From Nitrososphaerales archaeon TH5896 (GTDB lineage Archaea > Thermoproteota > Nitrososphaeria > Nitrososphaerales > Nitrososphaeraceae), in the NCBI GenBank assembly GCA_014523625.1, contig JAATVP010000274.1:1-5464 (forward strand): a stretch of DNA of 5,464 bases. Direction: 5' to 3'. Numbering within the stretch: the stretch's first letter is position 1; each line of letters begins with the position of its first letter. A program made the position numbers and the translations under genes. The notes beneath the pieces were generated by a model. It saw nothing but the letters and a program-made list of their open reading frames with translations. It did not search any database and had not been told where the DNA came from. Below, in pieces: positions 1 to 4,997 of this stretch.

Positions 1-52
1 CATTTTTTTCATTCTTCTATTGTAACTAAAATGGAAAAGCAAACGTGACTAT

Positions 53-64
53 CCCAATATTGGG
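53..64. repeat. 12-bp perfect palindrome
   Basis: The sequence CCCAATATTGGG equals its own reverse complement. The symmetry stops at both flanks (T at 52, T at 65). With no loop it is a better candidate for a dimeric protein-binding site than for an RNA hairpin. It lies about 165 bases past the stop of the minus-strand gene, so any target gene would lie to the left, outside the window. Chance occurrence is possible. Confidence 0.35.
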
Positions 65-90
65 TGAATTCCATACCGAATCTCAATCCC

Positions 91-108
91 TAAAATCGAA
101 CTAAAAAA
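91..108 (-). terminator. candidate oligo-T terminator
   Basis: On the minus strand this reads as a T6 run (103-108) followed by a second T4 run (92-95), about 120 bases after the stop codon of the Met-rich secreted protein gene. Archaeal RNA polymerase commonly terminates on oligo-T tracts without a hairpin. No closer T tract is seen between the stop and this point, so the transcript would have a moderately long 3' untranslated region. Confidence 0.35.
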
Positions 109-227
109 TGTAGGAAGTTTTGATAAGAACGGTACCCTTCAAAGTAGTAATGATAATTCCCGTATATCTACTACTACCTGTTCTGACGCCACCGCCATAT
201 TCTGAATATTCCATAGACACCCGTGTC

Positions 228-803
228 TTACTTCATCATGCCTTCATGTCCCATCATTCCCTCGGGGCCCATCTTCATCATGCCTTCATGTCCCATCATT
301 CCCTCGGGGCCCATCATCATTCCTTCACCACCTGTACTTCGACTATGCATCATTTGTTGCATTTTCATCCATTCCATGTGAGATACCTCGTCTGATGCTA
401 ATACTTGTCCGGTTCCCGGATCTACTATGACCTTATAGAATTCCATATCGGGCGTACTCAGTAGAATCGTATAGGCCAAGAATCCGTCATGATCGCCACC
501 AAAGGCAGCCAATGCAAATGAATTATTCCCTACTGATTGCTCTGCAGTGGTTATTGCTTGAGTGAGTGTTGTGTTAACTCTAGAACCAATTGCTTCGAAA
601 ATGGTTTGCTCTAGATTAATTGATCCATTGATCATACCCATCTTCGGTTGGTGACCGGAGGTCATATTTCCCCCTTCACCATAGTTGCCCATCATTGACT
701 TCAGTGCATTAACCCCTTGCCCAGGTGTAAGTGTGGTTAAACTTGTTATGGCTAACAAGGCGGCCATAACTATCGCGGTCGTAGCAAAAATCTTTGCTTT
801 CAT
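228..803 (-). CDS. secreted PepSY-like protein with Met/His-rich repeat tail
   Basis: This is a 191-residue exported protein. Residues 1-30 form a signal peptide or signal anchor: Lys at 2 and 4, then a hydrophobic stretch at about 5-26. A Met/Gly/Asn-rich linker (about 37-61) follows. Residues about 75-136 look like a PepSY-type domain: an amphipathic helix (TLTQAITTAEQ), a strand with TILLS, then FYKVIVDPGTGQVLA, the typical end of the fold. The tail (158-190) has five G-x-E-G-M-M units, four of them in two identical 14-residue blocks at 164-177 and 178-191, ending at the stop. Four N-x-S/T sites (46, 59, 77, 93) would fit surface glycosylation. Clusters of Met plus two His suggest copper or silver binding; this is inferred from composition. 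PepSY domains often regulate proteases or occur in envelope proteins, so the exact role is unknown. ATG is the chosen start because it directly precedes the signal sequence and has a TATA-like box about 28 bases upstream. Confidence 0.8.
   Translation of the reverse strand: MKAKIFATTAIVMAALLAITSLTTLTPGQGVNALKSMMGNYGEGGNMTSGHQPKMGMINGSINLEQTIFEAIGSRVNTTLTQAITTAEQSVGNNSFALAAFGGDHDGFLAYTILLSTPDMEFYKVIVDPGTGQVLASDEVSHMEWMKMQQMMHSRSTGGEGMMMGPEGMMGHEGMMKMGPEGMMGHEGMMK
231..314 (-). repeat. two identical tandem 42-bp repeats (coding)
   Basis: Copies at 231-272 and 273-314 are identical in all 42 bases and join without a spacer. Each encodes 14 residues (MGPEGMMGHEGMMK), and the second copy ends exactly at the stop codon. 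The region beyond 314 is only partly similar. Full nucleotide identity, including silent positions, points to recent duplication by slippage or unequal recombination, so copy number may differ between strains. Confidence 0.95.
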
Positions 804-827
804 TTCAAGTACATAAGGTTCGATATT

Positions 828-835
828 CTATTTAT
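828..835 (-). promoter_or_regulatory. candidate TATA box of the Met-rich gene
   Basis: On the minus strand this reads ATAAATAG, centred about 28 bases before the ATG at 803. That would put the transcription start at or within a few bases of the start codon, so the mRNA would be leaderless. The surrounding TAGATAAATAGA (827-838) is AT-rich on both strands, so the exact box is uncertain. Confidence 0.4.
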
Positions 836-886
836 CTATTTTTACAATTGACAATGGATGCCTTGCATACAAAAATCAATGTGTGT

Positions 887-900
887 TATCTATATAGATA
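887..900. repeat. 14-bp perfect palindrome in divergent promoter region
   Basis: TATCTATATAGATA equals its own reverse complement, and symmetry ends at T886/C901. It lies 84 bases upstream of the minus-strand start and about 270 bases before the TATA box of the RTX gene. It could be a dimeric regulator site or a bidirectional TATA element. AT-rich palindromes also arise by chance, so this is a candidate only. Confidence 0.4.
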
Positions 901-1170
901 CTTTTCAACGGAGCTTCTTTTGGAATTTTTGATGAATGTCTTTTCGGAGACTACTATAATTGAAAAATAAGAAAATCGTCCATTAAAACGGCAGAATGAG
1001 CGAAACATGACTTAAGTCTATCACAAGTTTTAACCACAGCCGTGGCATCCAGTCATGCTAATAATTCTTGATAATATCAGCATTCACGAACTTAAAACCT
1101 ATTTGTTATACCAAAGCAAATTACACTTAGTGCTTACATTGTCTAATGCCCAAATTGAAATAGTAATATG

Positions 1171-1178
1171 TTATATAT
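1171..1178 (+). promoter_or_regulatory. TATA box of the RTX gene
   Basis: TTATATAT is centred about 29 bases before the ATG at 1204, the spacing expected when transcription starts at or just before the start codon. A GAGGG string directly abuts the ATG, too close to act as a Shine-Dalgarno site. The arrangement supports leaderless translation from 1204. Confidence 0.55.
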
Positions 1179-1203
1179 CTGTTCTTTTGTTACTATATGA
1201 GGG

Positions 1204-1992
1204 ATGAAGGGTATAGGTAATAATAGATGGGGTCATTTTTTTGTCACAATTAATAAATTTATTATAATGGCAATATTGGTGATACTAATGCCCATGTACA
1301 CGGTAGCATTAACAAGTTCAGTACATGCGCAGGTTCAACAAGAACAACAGCAACAATCATCTTCGGCACCATCATCACAACAACAAGAGGGACAAATATT
1401 ATCCTCTCCCTCCTCACCGTCATCAACATCATCGTCATCAGGGAGGGTGTTAGACTTGGGTGCTGAATCGGAAAGTGATAATGTGGATACATTGTCCACT
1501 TCATCAACATTACAAGCTGATAGTAATGACAATAATACCTCTCAAGAAAATCTCATCACCGGATCCTTCGGAGGTGACCGTATTTCTGGTACCAATGGGA
1601 ATGACATAATTATTGGTCTATTGGGTACTGATACAATAAATGGCGAAGGAGGGAATGACAAAATCCAAGGAAACGAAGACTCTGACAAATTGTATGGAGA
1701 TGCAGGAAATGACATACTCCAAGGAGGGATTGGAAGTGACCAGATCTTCGGTAGAGCAGATAATGATGTAATAGTAGGAGGACTTGATGATGACTATTTG
1801 GTAGGTGATGAGGGTAATGATAAATTGTATGGTAGTGAGGGAGACGATATTCTAATTGGCAGTGCTGGAGCAGATTACTTTGATTGTGGTGCAGGAACAG
1901 ATGTGGTAATAGACTTCAATGTATCAGAGAATGATGACAATGCAGGGGATTGTGAAGAAATTATCGGAACTGAAACAATCGTAGCTGGTTAA
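1204..1992 (+). CDS. secreted RTX-type calcium-binding repeat protein
   Basis: This 262-residue protein is predicted to be exported and to bind calcium outside the cell. Residues 1-42 form a long signal peptide: hydrophobic core at about 19-38, likely cleavage after VHA at 40-42. Residues 43-118 are a low-complexity Gln/Ser-rich, then Asp/Asn/Ser-rich linker. Residues 120-236 are 13 uninterrupted nonapeptides of the GGxGxDxΦx type (hemolysin-type RTX), for example GEGGNDKIQ at 147-155 and GDAGNDILQ at 165-173; these would form a Ca-stabilised beta-roll. A short cap follows (DFNVSENDDNAGDCEE). Its Cys250, with Cys228 in the last repeat, could make a disulfide. No catalytic domain is visible, so it is not a toxin by itself; a surface, adhesion or matrix role is more likely. 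The strongly acidic composition suits extracellular calcium. The start at 1204 is supported by the upstream TATA box; a later Met at 22 would remove the basic N-terminal region. Confidence 0.88.
   Translation: MKGIGNNRWGHFFVTINKFIIMAILVILMPMYTVALTSSVHAQVQQEQQQQSSSAPSSQQQEGQILSSPSSPSSTSSSSGRVLDLGAESESDNVDTLSTSSTLQADSNDNNTSQENLITGSFGGDRISGTNGNDIIIGLLGTDTINGEGGNDKIQGNEDSDKLYGDAGNDILQGGIGSDQIFGRADNDVIVGGLDDDYLVGDEGNDKLYGSEGDDILIGSAGADYFDCGAGTDVVIDFNVSENDDNAGDCEEIIGTETIVAG
1562..1911 (+). repeat. 13 nonapeptide RTX repeats (27-bp period)
   Basis: The coding sequence has a 27-base period across residues 120-236. The Gly at position 1 is kept in 12 units and replaced by Cys228 in the last; Asp at position 6 is present in every unit and an aliphatic or aromatic residue at position 8 in nearly all. 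The DNA copies differ substantially, so this is an old array, unlike the fresh 42-bp duplication in the neighbouring gene. Confidence 0.85.
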
Positions 1993-2050
1993 AATCGTTC
2001 GTCTAGAGCCATTTACAACTATTCTGAAATTGATTGTTGCTCAAGATGTG

Positions 2051-2072
2051 TTTTGTTTGTCTTATTCTTTTC
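2051..2072 (+). terminator. T-rich terminator after the RTX gene
   Basis: A tract of T4, T3 and T4 runs broken by single bases starts about 60 bases after the stop codon. T-rich stretches without hairpins are normal archaeal terminators. It is the first strong T tract downstream of the gene. Confidence 0.5.
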
Positions 2073-2412
2073 AAATGAAGAGTCTTCCATCTCCATGCGT
2101 GCATACTTATTCACTATTCAATGTATGTACTATTTACTAGCATATTGAATGCTTGAAATAGTGGAAAACGCAGAATGAAAATGATTACGTAGACAATCAT
2201 AAATGTAAACGTCACAAATGACCTGATACGAATTTCAATTGCACAAATATAATGGAACCGTTCATTTCAAAAAGTCATTTAAATAAGTGCAACACGAAAA
2301 AGAGCTATAAAAATATTGACTGAAACCTTTATGATCGCCTTGTAGAAAATACCTCGACCGCTGAGAGCTCATAGATTACGTCTTAGAATCACTTCGATGA
2401 ACGCAATGATTA

Positions 2413-2420
2413 TCTATTTA
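2413..2420 (+). promoter_or_regulatory. candidate TATA box of the Grx-like gene
   Basis: TCTATTTA is centred about 29 bases before the GTG at 2446. It sits inside TCTATTTATCTA (2413-2424), a 12-base string that also occurs at 827-838 near the Met-rich gene, there in the opposite orientation relative to its gene. The alternative TATAAAT at 2435-2441 is too close to the start to serve it. Confidence 0.35.
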
Positions 2421-2445
2421 TCTACCCGCTTAACTATAAATTCTT

Positions 2446-2712
2446 GTGTCCAGACGCAAGCCAGTTTTACTTATAGATGAGTCTGACGAATCTCTAAAAG
2501 CAGCTGATAGCTTGAAACTTTCAGGAATCGAGTATGTAGAATATGACATTAAGAAATTTGAAGATAGCTGTTGTGGTGAACTTCCCACAACTACTGCCCC
2601 TTCACTTTTCGCAATTGAGGGAACATATAAGGGTCTTGAGAAAATAAATGAATATATTTCCAACAGTAGCAATACTGATTCTGATCTTGAATCCGAAAGT
2701 GCCTATTGGTAG
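2446..2712 (+). CDS. small glutaredoxin-fold-like protein lacking CxxC
   Basis: This 88-residue, apparently cytoplasmic protein has no signal peptide. The layout fits a glutaredoxin/thioredoxin fold: strand PVLLID (6-11), helix (about 15-26), strand GIEYVEYDI (27-35), then TAPSLFAIEG (50-59), where Pro52 would be the cis-Pro, and a final helix GLEKINEYI (63-71). The normal CxxC site after the first strand is replaced by ESDES (12-16). The only cysteines are vicinal, C42-C43 (EDSCCGE), just before the cis-Pro segment. It is therefore unlikely to be an ordinary disulfide reductase; it could bind a metal or ligand, use the Cys pair differently, or be a structural relative. The tail (72-88) is Ser/Asp/Glu-rich. 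An in-frame TAA at 2437-2439 makes GTG 2446 the first plausible start. The fold is inferred from pattern only; the gene itself is likely real because it combines fold-like spacing with a promoter. Confidence 0.6.
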   Translation: MSRRKPVLLIDESDESLKAADSLKLSGIEYVEYDIKKFEDSCCGELPTTTAPSLFAIEGTYKGLEKINEYISNSSNTDSDLESESAYW

Positions 2713-2911
2713 GTGCTGAATGTGAGATAGGCTTTTTAGTGCGGTAACTTGGAGTTAATCTTACAAAAAATATTTCAAAATTTAAGACAAATTAAATATC
2801 CAATTTCTATCACAGGACCAAGACGTTTCACACGAGGAAGCGACAAATTTTGTGGGTCAACAAACCATACCCGTATTTGAATGTTATATCCGATTATAAC
2901 CTTTATTCCGT

Positions 2912-2930
2912 ATCTCAACTTATTTGAGAT
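2912..2930. repeat. short inverted repeat
   Basis: ATCTCAA (2912-2918) and TTGAGAT (2924-2930) are perfect complements around the 5-base loop CTTAT. The AT-rich stem is weak and is not followed by a T run on either strand, so it is not a convincing terminator. Confidence 0.3.
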
Positions 2931-3033
2931 TGTCCGTACTGATCGGTGGGATTGCAGACATGTATTTTCATGCCTAAAGTTACCTAGTGTTTGCATTTCC
3001 CCTTTACCATAAACATAGAACCGTTTAATAACC

Positions 3034-3056
3034 AAAAAACAACCAACCAAAAAAGC
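3034..3056 (-). terminator. oligo-T terminator of the split-barrel oxidase gene
   Basis: On the minus strand this region contains two T6 runs (complement of A6 at 3049-3054 and at 3034-3039), starting about 20 bases after the stop codon of the gene ending at 3075. Two close T6 runs are a strong archaeal termination signal. It also argues against read-through into the doubtful ORF below. Confidence 0.6.
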
Positions 3057-3074
3057 TTGATTTACATAGCCATA

Positions 3075-3548
3075 TTACACTTTACTGTAATCCCAAGTTG
3101 AGTAGTATTTTGGGCTAATTTCTAAGACAACTGATTGACCATTCTTTATTGCATCCATAAGTGAATGTGAAATAGGATCATCTAGACTTCCTAAATATCT
3201 TAGATGTATCTTCTCTGCAACTGGAACATTAAACTCTACTTCTTCATAAATCTTTACAGTTCCCTTTCCGCGCACGCCTTTGTATGGAGGATTTTGATCG
3301 TCGATGCAAAAATAAACCATATCATTTCTCTTTAGATTGTTTGTTTTCTTTGATTGTCTTCCTGTTTCTACATATATCTTATCCTTAGAAGAATCGTAGT
3401 AGTACCATGCAGGATGAATATTTGCATGTCCATTCTCATCCACTGTACCAAGATGCACATTCAAAATCTTAGATTTTAAGAAATCCTTTGTCTCTTGCTC
3501 ACTGAGAGGCGCGCCAAAACCTGGGCTGGCATTCAGAATCTTTGACAT
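3075..3548 (-). CDS. PPOX-like split-barrel flavin/F420-binding protein
   Basis: This is a 157-residue cytoplasmic protein of the pyridoxamine-5'-phosphate-oxidase-like split-barrel superfamily (FMN/F420-dependent oxidoreductases), of normal length for the family. The N-terminal helix (SEQETKDFLKS, 16-26) leads into the barrel strands NVHLGTVDENGHANIHPAWYYYD (30-52), the usual xLaTvdxdGxPhvxPvwy core. The segment TGRQSKKTNNLKRND (62-76) matches the cofactor-phosphate-binding region, and YKGVRGKGTVKI (89-100) is the family's conserved strand pair. The C-terminal half has an inserted helix and ends with a strand (VVLEISPKYYSTWDYSKV). Related proteins reduce small quinones, coumarin-like compounds, biliverdin or heme-derived substrates. 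The substrate and the cofactor choice, FMN or F420, cannot be read from the sequence. It probably does not act in vitamin B6 synthesis. The ATG at 3548 is supported by a TATA box 27 bases upstream. Flanking genes point away or converge, so it is monocistronic. Confidence 0.85.
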   Translation of the reverse strand: MSKILNASPGFGAPLSEQETKDFLKSKILNVHLGTVDENGHANIHPAWYYYDSSKDKIYVETGRQSKKTNNLKRNDMVYFCIDDQNPPYKGVRGKGTVKIYEEVEFNVPVAEKIHLRYLGSLDDPISHSLMDAIKNGQSVVLEISPKYYSTWDYSKV

Positions 3549-3570
3549 AAAGATTATGGCATAATTACAT

Positions 3571-3578
3571 ATTTAAAT
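3571..3578 (-). promoter_or_regulatory. TATA box of the split-barrel oxidase gene
   Basis: ATTTAAAT, identical on both strands, is centred about 27 bases before the ATG at 3548. This is ideal spacing for a leaderless transcript. Confidence 0.55.
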
Positions 3579-3886
3579 TGTTTCGGATTAGACTGACATT
3601 CGATGTGGAACTGGAGAACTCATACAAATGACTTTAAACCATAATTAGTATTCGATATCAGTTTCATATCAGAGCCACCGAAAATGATTGTTCTAGCTAA
3701 TGAGCATTTCAATAGCGATTTAAATTCTGTTGCTCATATAATAAGATCTGAGTAAGTACTTATCAATCCTGCATCGGTCTGATAAAATAATATGCTACTC
3801 AAACCTTTTCTAATACAATCTGGATTAGATTTGGATGTGAATTGGAAAAAAGTATAAGAGATCTGAGAATGGAGATGTGTATGTGT

Positions 3887-3900
3887 ATTTATATATAATA
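3887..3900 (+). promoter_or_regulatory. candidate promoter of the ccdA-tlpA unit
   Basis: ATTTATATATAATA is the strongest TATA-like element upstream of ccdA. Transcription would start near 3920 and leave a leader of roughly 155 bases, unlike the leaderless genes nearby. A weak AT-rich string nearer the gene (GAATGATAATAG, about 4043-4054) is the alternative leaderless promoter. The choice between them cannot be made from sequence alone. Confidence 0.35.
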
Positions 3901-4076
3901 CTATCATTTAACAAAAGAGGAAATAATTTTCAGTTTGTCATACTGTTTGCTAACTCATTTCAACTAATAAAATCACACACTCCAGTCCAATACAAGTGGG
4001 ATCATGACAAATTCAACCTAAATAACGATAAAAACAGACGCCGAATGATAATAGGACAAGAAAGCTAGATTATAGC

Positions 4077-4985
4077 ATGCTTGTATCCGCACTAGCTGGT
4101 CTTGGATCATTTTTCTCCCCATGCATACTTCCTATCTTACCTGCCTTTATCTCATATCTTGCAGGAAACACAATTAACGAGGTTCAAACTACAGTAAATG
4201 AAAGACCAGCTACATCAGTAACTACATCAGTATCAACATCATCAACTTTATCGACAAAAAAAGAGTCTGCTTTAACTGAAGACGTTTCTTTGAACCAGAA
4301 TGAAGGTACGAATCCCTCTTATGGAGGTTCTAGGTCAATGAGAAAACTTCAGGAACATAGGCAACGACAAAGCTCACTCTCTATAAAAAAATCTGCTAGA
4401 TTGAATATCTTCTTAAATACGGTGTACTTTGTTCTTGGTTTCTCACTAGTATTTGCGGTACTAGGAGTGGTACTTAATAGTGTACTGGTAAGTTTCGGAA
4501 CAGATTTTCAAGGAATACTTACATCAATTGGCGGCATCGCAATCATGGTGTTTGGAGCATACCTTATCCTCTCAACCAAAATAAGAAGCTTAAACTTTGA
4601 AAGGAGGATGACACATTTGCCCAAGTTCAAAACCAGCTATATCACATCATTTGTATTTGGAGCAGCTTTCGCAGCTGGATGGACTCCATGCGTAGGCCCT
4701 ATTCTTGGTAGCATCTTCACTTTAGCAGCAACATCTCCTGGTGCAGCTTACAATTCACTATTGGCATTCTCGATTGGGCTTGGAATTCCCTTCTTAATTA
4801 CAGGAGCCTTTTTTTCACAAGCTACTGCTATGATTAGAAGAATAGTTAAACATCTAAAATACTTCAATCCAGCAATGGGCGCCTTTCTTATGATTCTTGG
4901 AATACTGGTGTTTACCAATCAGCTTTCCCTATTAGGAAATTTCCCATTGGCTAATGAAATAATTAGCGTTGAGCGAGGACTATAA
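4077..4985 (+). CDS. ccdA: CcdA/DsbD-type thiol-electron transporter
   Basis: This 302-residue membrane protein has about six hydrophobic segments (roughly 2-28, 110-138, 145-166, 188-215, 224-246, 263-283). It matches the DsbD transmembrane/CcdA family, which passes electrons from cytoplasmic thioredoxin to thiol proteins outside the membrane. The two redox cysteines lie in the expected motifs: SPCILPILPAF (Cys16) in the first helix and GWTPCVGPILGS (Cys205) in the fourth. The loop between helices 1 and 2 (about 31-108) is long, Ser/Thr-rich and then basic (RSMRKLQEHRQRQ); in typical CcdA proteins this loop is far shorter, so this is an insertion. The codons upstream stay open to a stop at 4029 but encode a hydrophilic stretch without a start codon, which supports ATG 4077 even though the N-terminus is short. 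The next gene starts 12 bases after the stop and encodes the likely partner. No Shine-Dalgarno site is seen. Confidence 0.9.
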   Translation: MLVSALAGLGSFFSPCILPILPAFISYLAGNTINEVQTTVNERPATSVTTSVSTSSTLSTKKESALTEDVSLNQNEGTNPSYGGSRSMRKLQEHRQRQSSLSIKKSARLNIFLNTVYFVLGFSLVFAVLGVVLNSVLVSFGTDFQGILTSIGGIAIMVFGAYLILSTKIRSLNFERRMTHLPKFKTSYITSFVFGAAFAAGWTPCVGPILGSIFTLAATSPGAAYNSLLAFSIGLGIPFLITGAFFSQATAMIRRIVKHLKYFNPAMGAFLMILGILVFTNQLSLLGNFPLANEIISVERGL

Positions 4986-4997
4986 CATTCAATCGTC

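Larger units (their letters stand above)
1..227. other. non-coding edge region downstream of the Met-rich gene
   Basis: No open frame entering from the left edge survives beyond a few codons; the three forward frames meet stops by position 48. The stretch holds a perfect 12-bp palindrome at 53-64 and an A6 run at 103-108, which reads as T6 on the minus strand and would suit termination of the minus-strand gene ending at 228. Nothing else is recognisable. Confidence 0.6.
804..1203. other. divergent intergenic region
   Basis: This 400-base region separates the divergent Met-rich and RTX genes and carries the promoters of both. It also holds a perfect 14-bp palindrome at 887-900 and a weak CCAC/GTGG hairpin at 1034-1045. 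A 38-codon ORF (854-970, plus) is present but has no recognisable product. No tRNA-like fold was found; a GGTTCGAT string at 818 lacks a T-arm stem. Confidence 0.55.
1993..2445. other. intergenic region between RTX and Grx-like genes
   Basis: About 450 bases without a convincing gene. The first 80 bases hold a T-rich tract that probably ends the RTX transcript, and the last 40 hold the promoter of the next gene. A 23-codon ORF at 2252-2323 (plus) has no recognisable features. No tRNA or clear box C/D RNA was found. Confidence 0.5.
2713..3074. other. convergent intergenic region with doubtful minus-strand ORF
   Basis: About 360 bases between two converging genes. It contains a weak T5 run (2733-2737) after the Grx-like gene, a 7-bp inverted repeat with 5-base loop (2912-2930), and A-rich DNA next to the oxidase gene. 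A minus-strand ORF (2775-3050, 91 codons from TTG, or 73 from ATG at 2996) could be a small gene or a gene remnant. Its C-terminal half (VWFVDPQNLSLPRVKRLG) reads like protein, but no family is recognised and no promoter fits. Confidence 0.4.
3549..4076. other. long divergent intergenic region before ccdA
   Basis: About 530 bases between the divergent oxidase and ccdA genes. It includes the oxidase promoter on the left and a strong TATA-like element at 3887-3900. ATATCAG occurs twice, 11 bases apart (3655-3661 and 3666-3672), and AGATCTGAG occurs twice (3744-3752 and 3859-3867); these could be regulator sites or chance. A 23-codon ORF (3684-3755) and a 63-codon GTG ORF (3877-4068) show no protein-like features. 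No RNA gene was recognised. Confidence 0.5.

Noticed and set aside
120..395. Plus-strand 91-codon ORF with His-rich repeats
   Set aside because: It lies antisense to the tail of the Met-rich gene. Its apparent repeats are the complement of the 42-bp coding duplication, and it has an unsupported TTG-type start.
811..830. Possible tRNA T-arm (GGTTCGAT)
   Set aside because: The bases flanking the loop do not form a stem, and no acceptor or anticodon arm can be found around it.
1034..1045. CCAC/GTGG hairpin
   Set aside because: A 4-bp stem is too short to support as a terminator or structured RNA.
1262..1532. Two minus-strand ORFs, one very Cys-rich
   Set aside because: Both are shadows of the Gln/Ser-rich linker of the RTX gene. 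The Cys and Asp runs arise from antisense reading of CAA/TCA/ATC triplet-rich DNA.
2330..2410. Possible box C/D small RNA (ATGATCG, CTGA and GATGA strings)
   Set aside because: The boxes deviate from consensus and are in an order and spacing that do not form a proper C-D'-C'-D layout.
2430..2672. Minus-strand 80-codon ORF
   Set aside because: It overlaps the Grx-like gene almost entirely and lacks fold-like features, while the plus-strand frame has a promoter and a coherent fold pattern.
3877..4068. 63-codon GTG ORF just before ccdA
   Set aside because: It begins inside the strong TATA-like element, is rich in Asn/Lys/Phe, shows no domain or signal, and is in a different frame from ccdA. 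It is more likely leader or intergenic DNA.
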